Made by a program: the position numbers and the translations under genes
Assembly (NCBI GenBank): GCA_902581285.1
Contig: CACHNP010000004.1
Coordinates: forward strand, 1 to 64,000
DNA: 64,000 nt
Direction of reading: 5' to 3'
Source: an uncultured Gammaproteobacteria bacterium
GTDB taxonomy: Bacteria; Pseudomonadota; Gammaproteobacteria; Coxiellales; Coxiellaceae
In this document: in pieces, positions 20,301-24,864 of the stretch
How the letters are laid out: each line of letters starts with the position of its first letter
Position numbering within the stretch: the first letter of the stretch is position 1
Notes under the pieces: generated by a model
What the model was told of the DNA's origin: nothing
The model's database searches: none
The model's input: the letters and a program-made list of their open reading frames with translations, nothing else

Positions 20301-22380
20301 TGCCAACGATAGCTATAGATTCCTGCTGATAAGTTCTTTTTTGTGTGAGGGAGATAGATGTACTGCTCTTTTCTACGAGTCCTAATAGCTCTGCTAAATA
20401 GGTTGACAGCGATGCAATAGAAGCATGATCCCAAAAGATAGCCGGATTAATCTCATGACTCAACCAACGGCTCAGCATATCACTGGCTTCAACGGTGGCT
20501 ATCGAGTCCAAGTTTAAGTCCATAAAGGCTGACTCGTGATTGATATTTTCTTCATTGATCCCTAATCGTGATGCCAACCAACTTTTTAATTGCTGCTCGA
20601 TAATTTCTTGAGAAGTAGGTAGTTCGTTTGGCACAATTAAAATATGATCATCAGGCGCATACCAACTGTATAGTACATTAATATCTGAATCCAGAAAGGC
20701 TTGCTTTGTTTTACGTCGCTGAATTTTACCGCTAGTAGTTTTGAAAATTTGATCAGGTTCAAGCATAACAATGCATGATACAGAAAGACCTACTTGACAT
20801 GTTACAGCCTCTAGTATTGCTAAAACAATATCATAATAAGTATCCTTGAGGAGACTTTGCTTTACCTCAATAACAACACCTAGATTTTCATTATTGTTCT
20901 TTTGATAAGAAAATGCAGCCAACCTACCCTTCCTGATTGCCATATGAGAACCTTGAACAACATACTCAATATCCTGCGGCGCATAATTACGCCCTCGGAT
21001 AATAATCATATCTTTTAAGCGTCCAACAATATACAGCTCACCTCCTTGCAAAAAACCCAAGTCTCCAGTACGGAGAAAAGGCCCTTTACCATCCGCTGTG
21101 TATGCATAAAATACTTCCTTAGTAGCTTCCTCATTATCCCAATAGCCAGATGAAACACTTTCCCCCTTGAACCAGACCTCTCCAATTTCACCATCTTCAA
21201 CTACTTTGTTATCGTTAACACAACGCAGCTCATGTTTTTCTATTGATTTCCCACAACCCACATGTTTTTTTGAAAAGTCATCCTCAGCACATTTAGCAAT
21301 TTTAAAAGGCGTCTTATATAGTGCACAAGTAGATGCAACTGTGCATTCAGCCATACCATATAAACCAAAAAAAGCATCGCATGAAAAACCATGTTGATCA
21401 AACCTATGCATAAAAGAACAAATGGAATTATAATTTATTGGTTCTGCGGCATTAACAGCAATTTCCCAAGTGCTTAAGTCCAAACCATGCGCTTGTTCAG
21501 TGGTGATTTTTTCAGCGCTATATGCATAGGCAAAATCGGGCGCACAACTAATGGTCCCGCGATATTTAGATATCGCCTTAAGCCAGAGATAGGGGGTTCT
21601 GATAAATATATAAGGTGAAAAGAAAACCGTTTCAAACTCTGTGTAAAAACCTTGGAATAAACCTATCACCAATCCCATATCATGGAACTGCGGACACCAC
21701 GTTACCATGACCGTATCACGATGGTGACGAAAAGCTGTTTTAAGTCCCTCAGAGTTCGCCATGAGATTCACATGACTCACCATCACCCCTTTCGGATTGC
21801 CTGTGGATCCTGATGTGTATTGCAGAAAAGCTAAACCTTGTGAGCTGGGCGTTATGATTATACTTTCGGATACGGAATCATTAATAAAACTGGTCGATAC
21901 TACCTTGGCTTTAAGTAACACTAATAATGAACTGCCCTGAAAAGCATTGTTGTCAACTTGTGTTAAAACCGCCATTTGAATCTCATCTGTAATATTATCA
22001 CTCAAAATGTCTCGGATATCGTCATCACACAGCACCACAGCAGGTGTACAGTTACGTGACAACAGCTCCAGCCGTTTGACGTTTTGTACCAGCCGGCTCC
22101 TACCAGGCGGATACGCCGGCACCGCAATGACGCCCGCATACAAACAGCCAAAAAAAGCACAGATAAATTCTAAACCGGGTGGGTACAACAAAAGAGCTCG
22201 ATCGCCGGGCTTTGCTTCAGCTTGTAATCGAGCCGCAATCGCCAGGGCTCGCTGGTGCAACTGACCATAGGTTAAGGTCAACTCTTCTTTGTCACCGTCA
22301 ACTAAAAAACGATAAGCTATTTTATCACCACTGACCTGCGCTCTATCGCGCAAAATATCGACAAAAGTACGGTCATCCAT
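5239..22380 (-). CDS. Giant FAAL-loaded two-module fully reducing type I polyketide synthase with C-terminal acyltransferase-like domain
   Basis: A 5713-residue assembly line. Order: FAAL (1-590; TSGSTGNPKG near 187, GDLGFL near 441), ACP1 (Ser626), KS1 (Cys858, His993, His1031), AT1 (Ser1300, HAFH near 1402), DH1 (His1603, Asp1761), C-methyltransferase (EVGAGRGGTT near 2074), ER1 (NADPH loop near 2624), KR1 (from 2816), ACP2 (Ser3120), KS2 (Cys3357, His3492, His3532), AT2 (Ser3801, HAFH near 3904), DH2 (His4104, Asp4262), ER2 (near 4766), KR2 (from 4959, Tyr5104), ACP3 (Ser5263), then an acyltransferase-like region with FFNHTADDFF near 5510. HAFH in both ATs predicts malonyl-CoA. No thioesterase or terminal reductase is seen. 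Predicted product if both modules act once: the starter acid lengthened by four carbons, fully reduced, with one methyl at C4. KR1 has His where Tyr is expected. The 3' end appears frameshifted. The ribosome site AGGA lies upstream of the ATG at 22380. Confidence 0.9.
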   Translation of the reverse strand: MDDRTFVDILRDRAQVSGDKIAYRFLVDGDKEELTLTYGQLHQRALAIAARLQAEAKPGDRALLLYPPGLEFICAFFGCLYAGVIAVPAYPPGRSRLVQNVKRLELLSRNCTPAVVLCDDDIRDILSDNITDEIQMAVLTQVDNNAFQGSSLLVLLKAKVVSTSFINDSVSESIIITPSSQGLAFLQYTSGSTGNPKGVMVSHVNLMANSEGLKTAFRHHRDTVMVTWCPQFHDMGLVIGLFQGFYTEFETVFFSPYIFIRTPYLWLKAISKYRGTISCAPDFAYAYSAEKITTEQAHGLDLSTWEIAVNAAEPINYNSICSFMHRFDQHGFSCDAFFGLYGMAECTVASTCALYKTPFKIAKCAEDDFSKKHVGCGKSIEKHELRCVNDNKVVEDGEIGEVWFKGESVSSGYWDNEEATKEVFYAYTADGKGPFLRTGDLGFLQGGELYIVGRLKDMIIIRGRNYAPQDIEYVVQGSHMAIRKGRLAAFSYQKNNNENLGVVIEVKQSLLKDTYYDIVLAILEAVTCQVGLSVSCIVMLEPDQIFKTTSGKIQRRKTKQAFLDSDINVLYSWYAPDDHILIVPNELPTSQEIIEQQLKSWLASRLGINEENINHESAFMDLNLDSIATVEASDMLSRWLSHEINPAIFWDHASIASLSTYLAELLGLVEKSSTSISLTQKRTYQQESIAIVGMGCRFPGADNIDAFWQNLITGVDAITEVPSARWDVQQYYSTASQPGKMTTKWGGFLNDIDHFDASFFNISPKEARSMDPQQRLLLEVVWEALELAAINPGSLREQAAGVFIGAATQDYAKLFSQHSDENSIDAYLGTGGALSALAGRLSYCLGLTGPAMVLDTACSSSLVALHEAVGSIQRGECNFAIAGGVNVILDPELTIAFSQAQMMASDGRCKVFSDQADGYVRSEGCGVVLLKRLSDALRDGDDIQAIIKGSAINQDGASNGFTAPSGKSQRELIQQALQSSQVKAEDVGFIECHGTGTSLGDPIECRAIQAVYGVGRQAPIKLGSVKSNIGHLEAAAGMAGLIKATLALKHQQIPANLHVDNINPNIDMSSQALEVVVEKQPWLSGNNTRIAAVSSFGFTGTNAHVVLEEAPENPERKQSDMQRPLHVLPLSAKNKSALEAQVAQYQDYLKIVDADQVDLGDICYTAGIGRAHFDYRLAVVGDSVESILAKLQSRDFIQHKVTNQSKPKITWLFAGQASQRINLGHNLYDTHQVFKQSIYQCAQYLKEKHDYDFNTIWQNEDEEVIAQTQHTQVLLFVVEYALAQLWLSFGVKPDYVCGHSVGEYVAAVIAGVMSFEDGLTLIYHRGRLMQSLPAGGGMLLALADLTTVKCILKDNNLDLSIAGINAPRQIVLSGDRTEIKKLESILTKQEIRVIQLNVSHAFHSKLMQSMCDDFKAIASVIEFKAPQIKLLSNVTGDFIKDNQITADYWVEHILSAVNFASCVKSIDQAGCDVYLELGPDDTLTGLAQQTFSSSGAQFVASLSREDSANDWQTILNTVVKLYGRGINIDWQEYDKSYLRQKVMLPTYPFQRERYWVKQSNKSNSFPGKILSHPLLNSKQSFASKDQVYHSQLILDHQVYLHDHQVFGHVIFPSAGFIELMLASLADTQESLSLKNISIDCALKLDEDESSQLQVIRSSDSEADVITVYSEKETGTWQQHAAAQLASEELDFSLHINIPAYQEKAESKDITKIYNQLSRDGIYYGPDFQVVKQCFELDSGLLAQIQVQGNAEHYLAHPALLDGCLQAAGLAIASQNSSQSIDAMMPVGIASLQLSSSLGQSVWVWVDFDDVIISDKGAQASMSILDESGKAIGLVQGLQCQRVTQSQLESVLGLKQDMSDWFYQWEWIEHRDVNSWSPCQLLEAFDMSGLAQEKTSPASHSISTILSDKSLPLRIHALGLSYVLKSFQALDLRLTMGESISLDEFMQRGRIQQIHRRLITYLLNTLVESGYFKIVDREFKLLKSLDCNTDTIDELIEAYPELNIELGLLYRTGSCLEDIWQGRADPLDLLFKEEEGVSATRLYQESPVYARSNELLSTSLEQLQKSWPKNRRLRILEVGAGRGGTTLHLLPLLNPEQTDYIYTDISSGFFDQAKSQFKDYPFVHYQALNLEEDPESQGFTLQQYDVVIAANVLHATKNIQHTLTYLSRLMVPGGIMMLLEGTERSLFADLTFGLLDGWWRFDDAVRDDYPLLSELQWTDTLKTAGFQHSTFVGNDNNSTLSQPVLITQLSPDFDIRSTFKDAQNKQITLILGQDKQNLNNLTSLFCSQGKVAQSVFMGQQYNQESDVIQIAINNREDYSTLFDNPINQDIKSVVFCATSESDSIIGNGSGLPQAVETNTLSLLYLIQALVQAHREGTLASMPKVIVMTQGAHQADITESGLIQSAIWGLIRSAQTEFSDVTIKIVDIPCSSTAQNQCHVLSNCIASLSDENQFKVHDKGCLVGRLCRVKHNTNPSLNLPKSDFSLVANHTGLISDVMVKSIDSTELLENEVKVSIKASSLNFRDILIAMRLYLGDYVELGGDIAGIVSEVGSAVTSVKVGDAVLGIASGGLSSSVVLLECLVHSMPHRLNFCQAASIPTGWMTVLHSLKTVVNLRSGEKILIHTATGGLGLAAIAYAQAIGADIYATAGHSHKRSYLASLGIRHIYDSRSLSFVEQMLSDTDQQGVDVVLNTLTGPGFVKGSLSVCAKQARFVELSKRDIWTTEDVAQVRSDIDYQIVPLDQLVKNDPQWGGQLLKEVVSFIDENDITPCPYVTYPIEQAPQALTYLQQAQHIGKVIVTLGEHAGVSPIGAIQSEGTYVITGGLSGIGYEVCRELIRQGARSIALLSRRQASDAIESDIVAWEKEGVCVSFYSVDVSDYTALSIVISLIQKASPIRGVFHSAGLLSDATISNQTAESYRTVFAPKVQGAWNLHCLTEDMALDHFVVFSSLAAIMGPGGQSNHAAANVFLDQLIAYRRRQGLVGLSINWGAWSETGSALKVFENNKKSFIEPITTHGGITALFDLLQSDTYPVQRAVMPMNWQRFNDFHGHVPPYLQTLVVKQQSRYQDNESFKKQLSELSQEQAQQLLQERIAEELAHVLQIQNYKTIDINKGFFDLGLDSLMALEFRNRVKRAVGNDLELDTQILFNCPNTKMLSGYMLTTLYSNKAKLNQSEKYSQSTMVSEGAIAIVSLDCRFPGGANSPETFWGLLTNGKDAIENIPADRWDWQAYFSEDKSALGKMYVTKGGFIGDVSQFDSGYFQVSPKEAELLDPQQRVLLEVSHGALERGGYSLHHLKGTQTGVYVGLCSNDYANLIAKQGNIDYQTIYSSTGNAYSTASGRLSYFFGFEGPNMVVDTACSSSLVSVHLACQSLRLKECDMALAGGVNLILDPSTTVSFCKGKMLAQDGRCKTFDNSADGYVRSEGCGMVVLKRLSDAQAAGDNIWAVIRGSAVNQDGASSGLTVPNGPSQEQVIRAALKQAKLQPNDISFIETHGTGTTLGDPIELGALNLVFNKNRMRDDPLYLGAVKTNIGHLEASAGIAGLIKLVLMLKHKSRVANLHFEALNSNIQLGDGIKLSNGEEPWEISDEKKRCAGVTSFGFSGTNAHVILEEAPHVPERQKPDLQRPFHVLPLSAKSDAALDAQINQYQAYLKIAEEKKINLGDICYTAGVGRSHFGRRLAVVGESIDDMLSMLQAKDFIQNKVTNQSKPKIAWLFTGQGSQRIKLGHELYGTHPVFKKIINHCARHLENKHDYKFNEVWRSEDDALIAQTQHTQVLLFVIEYALAQLWLSFGVAPDFVCGHSVGEYVAAVVANIMSLEDGLSLIYHRGRLMQRLPSVGSMLVALTDLKTIKTILKDHNLDLSVSGINAPMQIVLSGKVSQIKKIKSILVEKEIRVIPLYVSHAFHSKLMQPMCDAFKAIADKIEYKAPLIKLLSNVTGDFIKENQITSEYWVEHILSAVNFAGCVKSIDQAGCDIYLELGPDGTLTGLAQQSISFSEAQFVASLSRDINSNDWSSMLTAVGRLYTQGVDLDWTEYDKPYLRRKVLLPTYPFQRERYWVKQSSKLDRLPGQQLSHPLLQSKLVSASNDQIYYSQLSLDHQAYLHDHQMFGHVIFPGAGFIELMLAALADSEQSMSLQNISIDCALKLDEDKSSQLQVIRSSDIESDVITVYSEQESGMWQQHAAAQLAPAEFDFSLHINIPAYQAKGEHKDITDFYNQLSSDGICYGLDFQVIKQCFELDSGLLAQVQVQGNAENYLAHPALLDGCLQAAGLAIASQNSTESIDAMMPVGIESLQLSSRLGSRVWVWVDYDEVSICEQDVQASISILDKSGRAIGLIQGLQCQRVTRTQIEAVLGLKQDVNDWFYQWQWREVAYQYNNHADKLEQSGVNDQTTIPRVNINQNDNNECYLVIADNQTMLDQLISVDAFSKDMISICHSTQFKKNSDISYESDLSNKIHFELLFDSLVNEKITDVIRLYANDKDANTTAYRSQDTAVSTLHMVQTLLQFIRESRATQNEFITPALWLVTQGVQNVSLTLPVNLSHSTIWGMGRVIQTEHPELQCQLLDLSAPTNDVWADELSNHLQRNQEKHENQQVICDGARFVGRLCRYQAPKRSLVQLPQHSYQITARDSGLLDDLDVVSVDSNQSLGADDVRVDILAGSLNFRDVLIAMRLYPGSFKELGGDIAGRVTEVGAAVTDLSVGDRVLGMAPGGLRSNAVVPSAALCRVPEEFNDCEAASIPAVWMTVHHSLCEVAQLQAGESILIHAATGGVGLAAIRYAQHVGATIYATAGSVRKRRYLQNLGVKYIYDSRSLDYSQQLLADTNQRGVDVVLNSLTGEGFIAASFDACSQQARFIELAKRDIWSESEADAYRSDINYTVVAIDSMMQASPESGSALLRRVVSWLTDNKIKSLPYVSYPVEQVSDGLAYLQKGRQIGKVIVSFKDQVSGMRPVGSIRPDVCYLVTGGLSGLGWEVAQDLIEQGANELALLSRRAPSEEVQETIQGWQSQGVNVQVYSADVSRREMLSACLHEINTKQAPLKGIIHCAGVLRDATLLKQDADSFNAVFAAKVHGSWNLHELTQDNDLDHFVLFSSIASQMGSGGQANYAAANAFMDALVHQRHQQSLVGLSVNWGAWADVGMAVDQQYRHQGIGISSISIKDGLQALRETMHTDQLISQLSVVNANWQQFSQQLSEVPAYLTELLQETVRIATQQGAFIKELISLSEEAGLTLMQERIAEELSRVLQIQNPKSIDVNKGFFDLGLDSLMALEFKNRLQRVFGNSIELNTHTLLDNNTISQLSKYVCSLLQDVSMESFKSELLRSDGLSSQEEGPRMNPDLSSDSRKSSVDLDGTSPKNPKECELLTEENSTQQEKNLKKQNNLEYNLPVLSSAQQRVARWAYKRFYGLLYRSKLSRKYPFRAHDIIKATDMYVDKFMSGESTDVTQDDKDELINSILSVQRIYMNTSTDSKKPHIFDKLSEYIKGVGINQQLHYNRSQLDLLLQLEGPSLLFFNHTADDFFALSLIMYFLSQSGRKLCLMQKDTGYNQQSSSINDNVTYCNVISRDYLDKLTQAVNEQRLIIIFPDAVTANYNASNNTINVSNMFGGERVQHHNPLVCNLLQRDISIYKNQLCDMSKVFSIDVIPISGLLKPAFSELKVHPRVKPFEGQGEAAKDNFMRLIYDEKVDYLVKSFERYTLLEGHLHTHAWSNSGVLDRV
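6560..12840 (-). other. PKS module 2: KS-AT-DH-ER-KR-ACP
   Basis: Sub-region of the large PKS gene. It contains every domain of module 1 except the methyltransferase. In that place there is a short linker and the KR structural subdomain (NLSHSTIWGMGRV). The KR keeps the normal NYAAAN tyrosine (residue 5104). AT and DH sequences are very close to those of module 1, with many identical decapeptides such as HPALLDGCLQ and IYLELGPD/VYLELGPD. This indicates that the modules arose by internal duplication. Boundaries are approximate. Confidence 0.85.
12990..20325 (-). other. PKS module 1: KS-AT-DH-cMT-ER-KR-ACP
   Basis: Sub-region of the large PKS gene. KS triad residues are present (DTACSSS, CHGTGT, NIGHLE), the AT has GHSVGEY and HAFH, and the DH has HQVFGHVIFP with HPALLDG. 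The methyltransferase (about residues 1960-2250) carries a SAM loop and occurs only in this module. ER and KR Rossmann loops are intact (TATGGLGLA, TGGLSGIG). The KR active-site tetrad position normally held by Tyr in NYAAAN reads NHAAAN (codon 13498-13500, residue 2961). The ACP has GLDSLM. Boundaries are approximate. Confidence 0.85.
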
Positions 22381-22383
22381 GTG
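22106..22383 (-). repeat. 278-bp direct repeat, copy B (5' end of large PKS gene)
   Basis: Partner of 4572-4849, in the same orientation and 17,534 bases away. Synonymous positions are as conserved as replacement positions across the 189-base identical core. This points to recent duplication or gene conversion and not to protein-level selection. Confidence 0.95.
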
Positions 22384-22563
22384 CCAATCCTATGAAATAC
22401 AAGCAATATTAGAATTAAAACCATATCAAAAAACTCGATAACAAGACACTTCTAAACAGAAAATCGGAGCCCAAAAAAACTCGCTACTCTCAACCCGGGC
22501 AAAGCAAGTTGAAACGAGGTACAATACCAGTTACCATGACGCATTTGACACAAGGCCAGACAC

Positions 22564-23028
22564 ATGAGCGAACACCACCAACATGCAGACCCCATCCTCG
22601 TTGAATTCCTTCAAAAACAAAATAACTTGGAACAAAAACACAACCTCGCAAGCTATGAGAACGGGTCTTTAAACACCGAAACCGCAAACTTAACATTTGC
22701 CAAAACTGGGAAAGCTACCATCACCGCTAAAGTGCAAGTGATAGGCACTTTTACAACCTCACAAAATCAATGGCAATGGTCATGGGGAAACACCAGTGTC
22801 TCTGAAAACCTAAAACAACATGCCCACCAACTAAAGAAACACTTTCAGTCTATTGGCGCTGAGCACATGCTACAAGACCATTTGGATGGCAACGAACAAA
22901 TGGTAGTAGAAATTATGGCTATTGCCACGCACGTACTAGATACAAAAGGCGCATATCGTCATGTCGACGATGACACCATCACTTACATGGCTATCATGGA
23001 GATAACCTCTGAAAATAGCCCCACCTAA
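22564..23028 (+). CDS. DUF6882-like hypothetical protein
   Basis: A 154-residue soluble protein with no signal peptide or membrane segment. The central part (TFTTSQNQWQWSWGNTS, residues ~63-79) followed by a helical stretch and an acidic C-terminus resembles the DUF6882 family, whose hallmark is a W-x-W-x-W-(A/G)-N motif. The function of that family is unknown to me. The gene is divergent from the large PKS with a 183-bp spacer, so the two may share a promoter region, but nothing links their functions. Family assignment is from memory of the motif only. Confidence 0.6.
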   Translation: MSEHHQHADPILVEFLQKQNNLEQKHNLASYENGSLNTETANLTFAKTGKATITAKVQVIGTFTTSQNQWQWSWGNTSVSENLKQHAHQLKKHFQSIGAEHMLQDHLDGNEQMVVEIMAIATHVLDTKGAYRHVDDDTITYMAIMEITSENSPT

Positions 23029-23152
23029 GCGAAAAGTTTTTACTCTAGAGATACATGGTTGAAAGCGCGAAGAGATCTAAAGCAGGGATTCCTTTTTATT
23101 TTGACACCACACATTTTAACGCTAATCAAATAAGGCAAAAAGTCAGTCGTTA

Positions 23153-24247
23153 TTAGCAACAAGGACAAGGCTTGTTAGCTTCCTCACTGTCACCTGATAA
23201 GTGCTTGTACGCCACATCATAATTGGCCCGCGCACTCCAGATGTGAACAACGGAAAACACAGCAGTTAGAGCGAATAACGCTATATTCAAATAAGGCACA
23301 TCGTCGACTTTAGCCCCCGAAACACTCTCTGCAATGGTAGCGATAGTAATAGGAAGCGCAACCCTATTCAAAGAACACGAAAAAGCACAAGCAAGCGCAC
23401 CTAACTGAACTACCCACGGTGATAACGGCTCCTCTGACAACTCAGCATCTGTTTTTTTTCTATATCTATTGTGATTTGAAATACTAAAGTGAGCTATGGT
23501 ATCAAAGATATCAACCACCAGCATTCCACTTCCCACGAAAATAATTAAATTCGAAGAAGCGGGCTCACTGGAGTGCATAAAAATAGACAATGAGTAACGA
23601 CGAAGCATCAGAACCAAATTTGTATTTTGAAAAACACTATTCAATCCATCAAACGTAACATTCACGAGACTTTGGGCTTTCTTTTTATCACATGCACTAA
23701 AAAAACGACAACATCGATTTCTCGACACACTTTTGATTTTATCTCGCTGAATTATTGTCGATGATTTTTTTTGCTCTTGGTTACCCACAGCAATAACCGT
23801 GTTCGATATTTCATCAGCACTAGACTTTCGTTCGTTGATAAATGTGGAATACCCATCGTCATCAAAATGACTTTCACATTTTTGGCCTCTATTAATTGAA
23901 CGCATTTTTGACGCTCTATCATTATCCGACAATGGCAAAGTTGAGTTAGTACGGCTGTCCGACTTTTCTATCTGACGTGCAACTTGTCCATGCTTACCAT
24001 GATGACAACACTTGCTTGAGCAACACGACTTTGCGCACTTTTTTCTTTGACCTCGCGTGTTGCCCACCAATGGCAGTTTCGCTTGAGTTTGAGCTGAACC
24101 AATAAAATCATAAGAGCTACCTACAAGCAAACTTGATTTAGTCTGATTAGTAGAATCAACACTTCCCTCGCCTGAAAAAGAAGGCGTGCCACCTACTTCA
24201 GGTTGGTCTCTCATTTTCTGATAATTCGCTGAATTAAGCGTCTTCAT
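23153..24247 (-). CDS. Unknown membrane protein with a Cys/His metal-binding-like cluster, divergent from zur
   Basis: A 364-residue protein I do not recognise. The N-terminal half is polar and low in complexity and contains a dense cluster, CAKSCCSSKCCHHGKHG, with Cys at 71, 75, 76, 80 and 81 and His at 82, 83 and 86. Further pairs follow (RCCRFF, SACDKK) and the protein ends PCPCC. The C-terminal half has about four hydrophobic segments (LIIFVGSGMLVVDIF, WVVQLGALACAFSC, ALPITIATIAESV, YLNIALFALTAVFSVVHIW). I chose the ATG at 24245-24247 because AAGGGG lies 8 bases upstream. A longer start at 24343 would put coding sequence across the operator. The Zur-type box lies 63 bases before this start, so zinc-dependent control is likely. 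A zinc store, sensor or transporter accessory is inference; no known transporter family fits. Confidence 0.75.
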   Translation of the reverse strand: MKTLNSANYQKMRDQPEVGGTPSFSGEGSVDSTNQTKSSLLVGSSYDFIGSAQTQAKLPLVGNTRGQRKKCAKSCCSSKCCHHGKHGQVARQIEKSDSRTNSTLPLSDNDRASKMRSINRGQKCESHFDDDGYSTFINERKSSADEISNTVIAVGNQEQKKSSTIIQRDKIKSVSRNRCCRFFSACDKKKAQSLVNVTFDGLNSVFQNTNLVLMLRRYSLSIFMHSSEPASSNLIIFVGSGMLVVDIFDTIAHFSISNHNRYRKKTDAELSEEPLSPWVVQLGALACAFSCSLNRVALPITIATIAESVSGAKVDDVPYLNIALFALTAVFSVVHIWSARANYDVAYKHLSGDSEEANKPCPCC

Positions 24248-24291
24248 TATATAACCCCTTGAAAAACATATATTTTGATGTATAACAGTCG

Positions 24292-24319
24292 TTGACAACA
24301 TGTTAGTTTGTGTTACAAT
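24292..24319 (+). promoter_or_regulatory. Sigma-70-type promoter of zur
   Basis: TTGACA (24292-24297) and TACAAT (24314-24319) are separated by 16 bases and lie about 50 bases before the zur start. The -10 element is inside the Zur-type operator, so bound repressor would block it. Confidence 0.65.
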
Positions 24320-24326
24320 ATAACAC
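24310..24326. promoter_or_regulatory. Zur-type operator between zur and the Cys-cluster gene
   Basis: Perfect inverted repeat GTGTTA-N5-TAACAC, whole site GTGTTACAATATAACAC. This fits the gammaproteobacterial Zur box pattern (GTTATA/TATAAC palindromes), sits between zur and a divergent Cys/His-rich gene, and overlaps the zur -10 element. Confidence 0.75.
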
Positions 24327-24368
24327 TTAAAAGAGAAGTGCAACCTTTTTCACATCGGAAGACCCATT

Positions 24369-24800
24369 ATGAGCAAAAGCTTAAAAAACGCCAGAATCTA
24401 TTGCGAAGAAAATAAATACCGCTTCACTGAGCCACGAGAACGTGTACTTAAAACACTCCTTAACCACAATAAACCGATGGGTGCTTACGACATCATAAAA
24501 GCACTGTCAACCAAGCAACATCAAGTGAAACCAGCCACGGTCTATAGAGCCATTGATTTTTGGCAGCAACACGGCTTTATTCACAAAATAAACAGCCTAA
24601 ACTCATACACGGCTTGCTGCCACGAGCACGCCCACACCCATTCTTTTATCGCTATCTGCGACTGGTGCAACGAGTCATTTGAATTAGCAGACGACGAACT
24701 ACCAGACACAGTGATTAACGCACTGCAAAAAAATCACTTTCTATTAAAGCAATCCACAACCGAACTACACGGGCAATGCAAACGATGCGAGCGCGCTTGA
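24369..24800 (+). CDS. zur: Zur family zinc uptake repressor (Fur superfamily)
   Basis: A 143-residue Fur-superfamily protein. The N-terminal winged helix includes RFTEPRERVLKTLL and KPATVYRAIDFWQQHGFIHK. The C-terminal half has the metal sites: a His/Cys stretch (ACCHEHAHTHSF), CDWC at ~97-100 and CKRC near the C-terminus, the two CxxC pairs of the structural zinc site. HGFIHKINSLNSY matches the Zur rather than the Fur signature. With zinc bound, Zur represses zinc uptake and ribosomal-protein paralogue genes. An operator-like palindrome overlaps its own promoter, so autoregulation is likely. The gene is convergent with prmA. Confidence 0.88.
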   Translation: MSKSLKNARIYCEENKYRFTEPRERVLKTLLNHNKPMGAYDIIKALSTKQHQVKPATVYRAIDFWQQHGFIHKINSLNSYTACCHEHAHTHSFIAICDWCNESFELADDELPDTVINALQKNHFLLKQSTTELHGQCKRCERA

Positions 24801-24864
24801 CGGCTTTCAAATCACACCAAAGCGCAACAGGTACTTTTTGTTAGTAAATAAATGATGACCCGAA

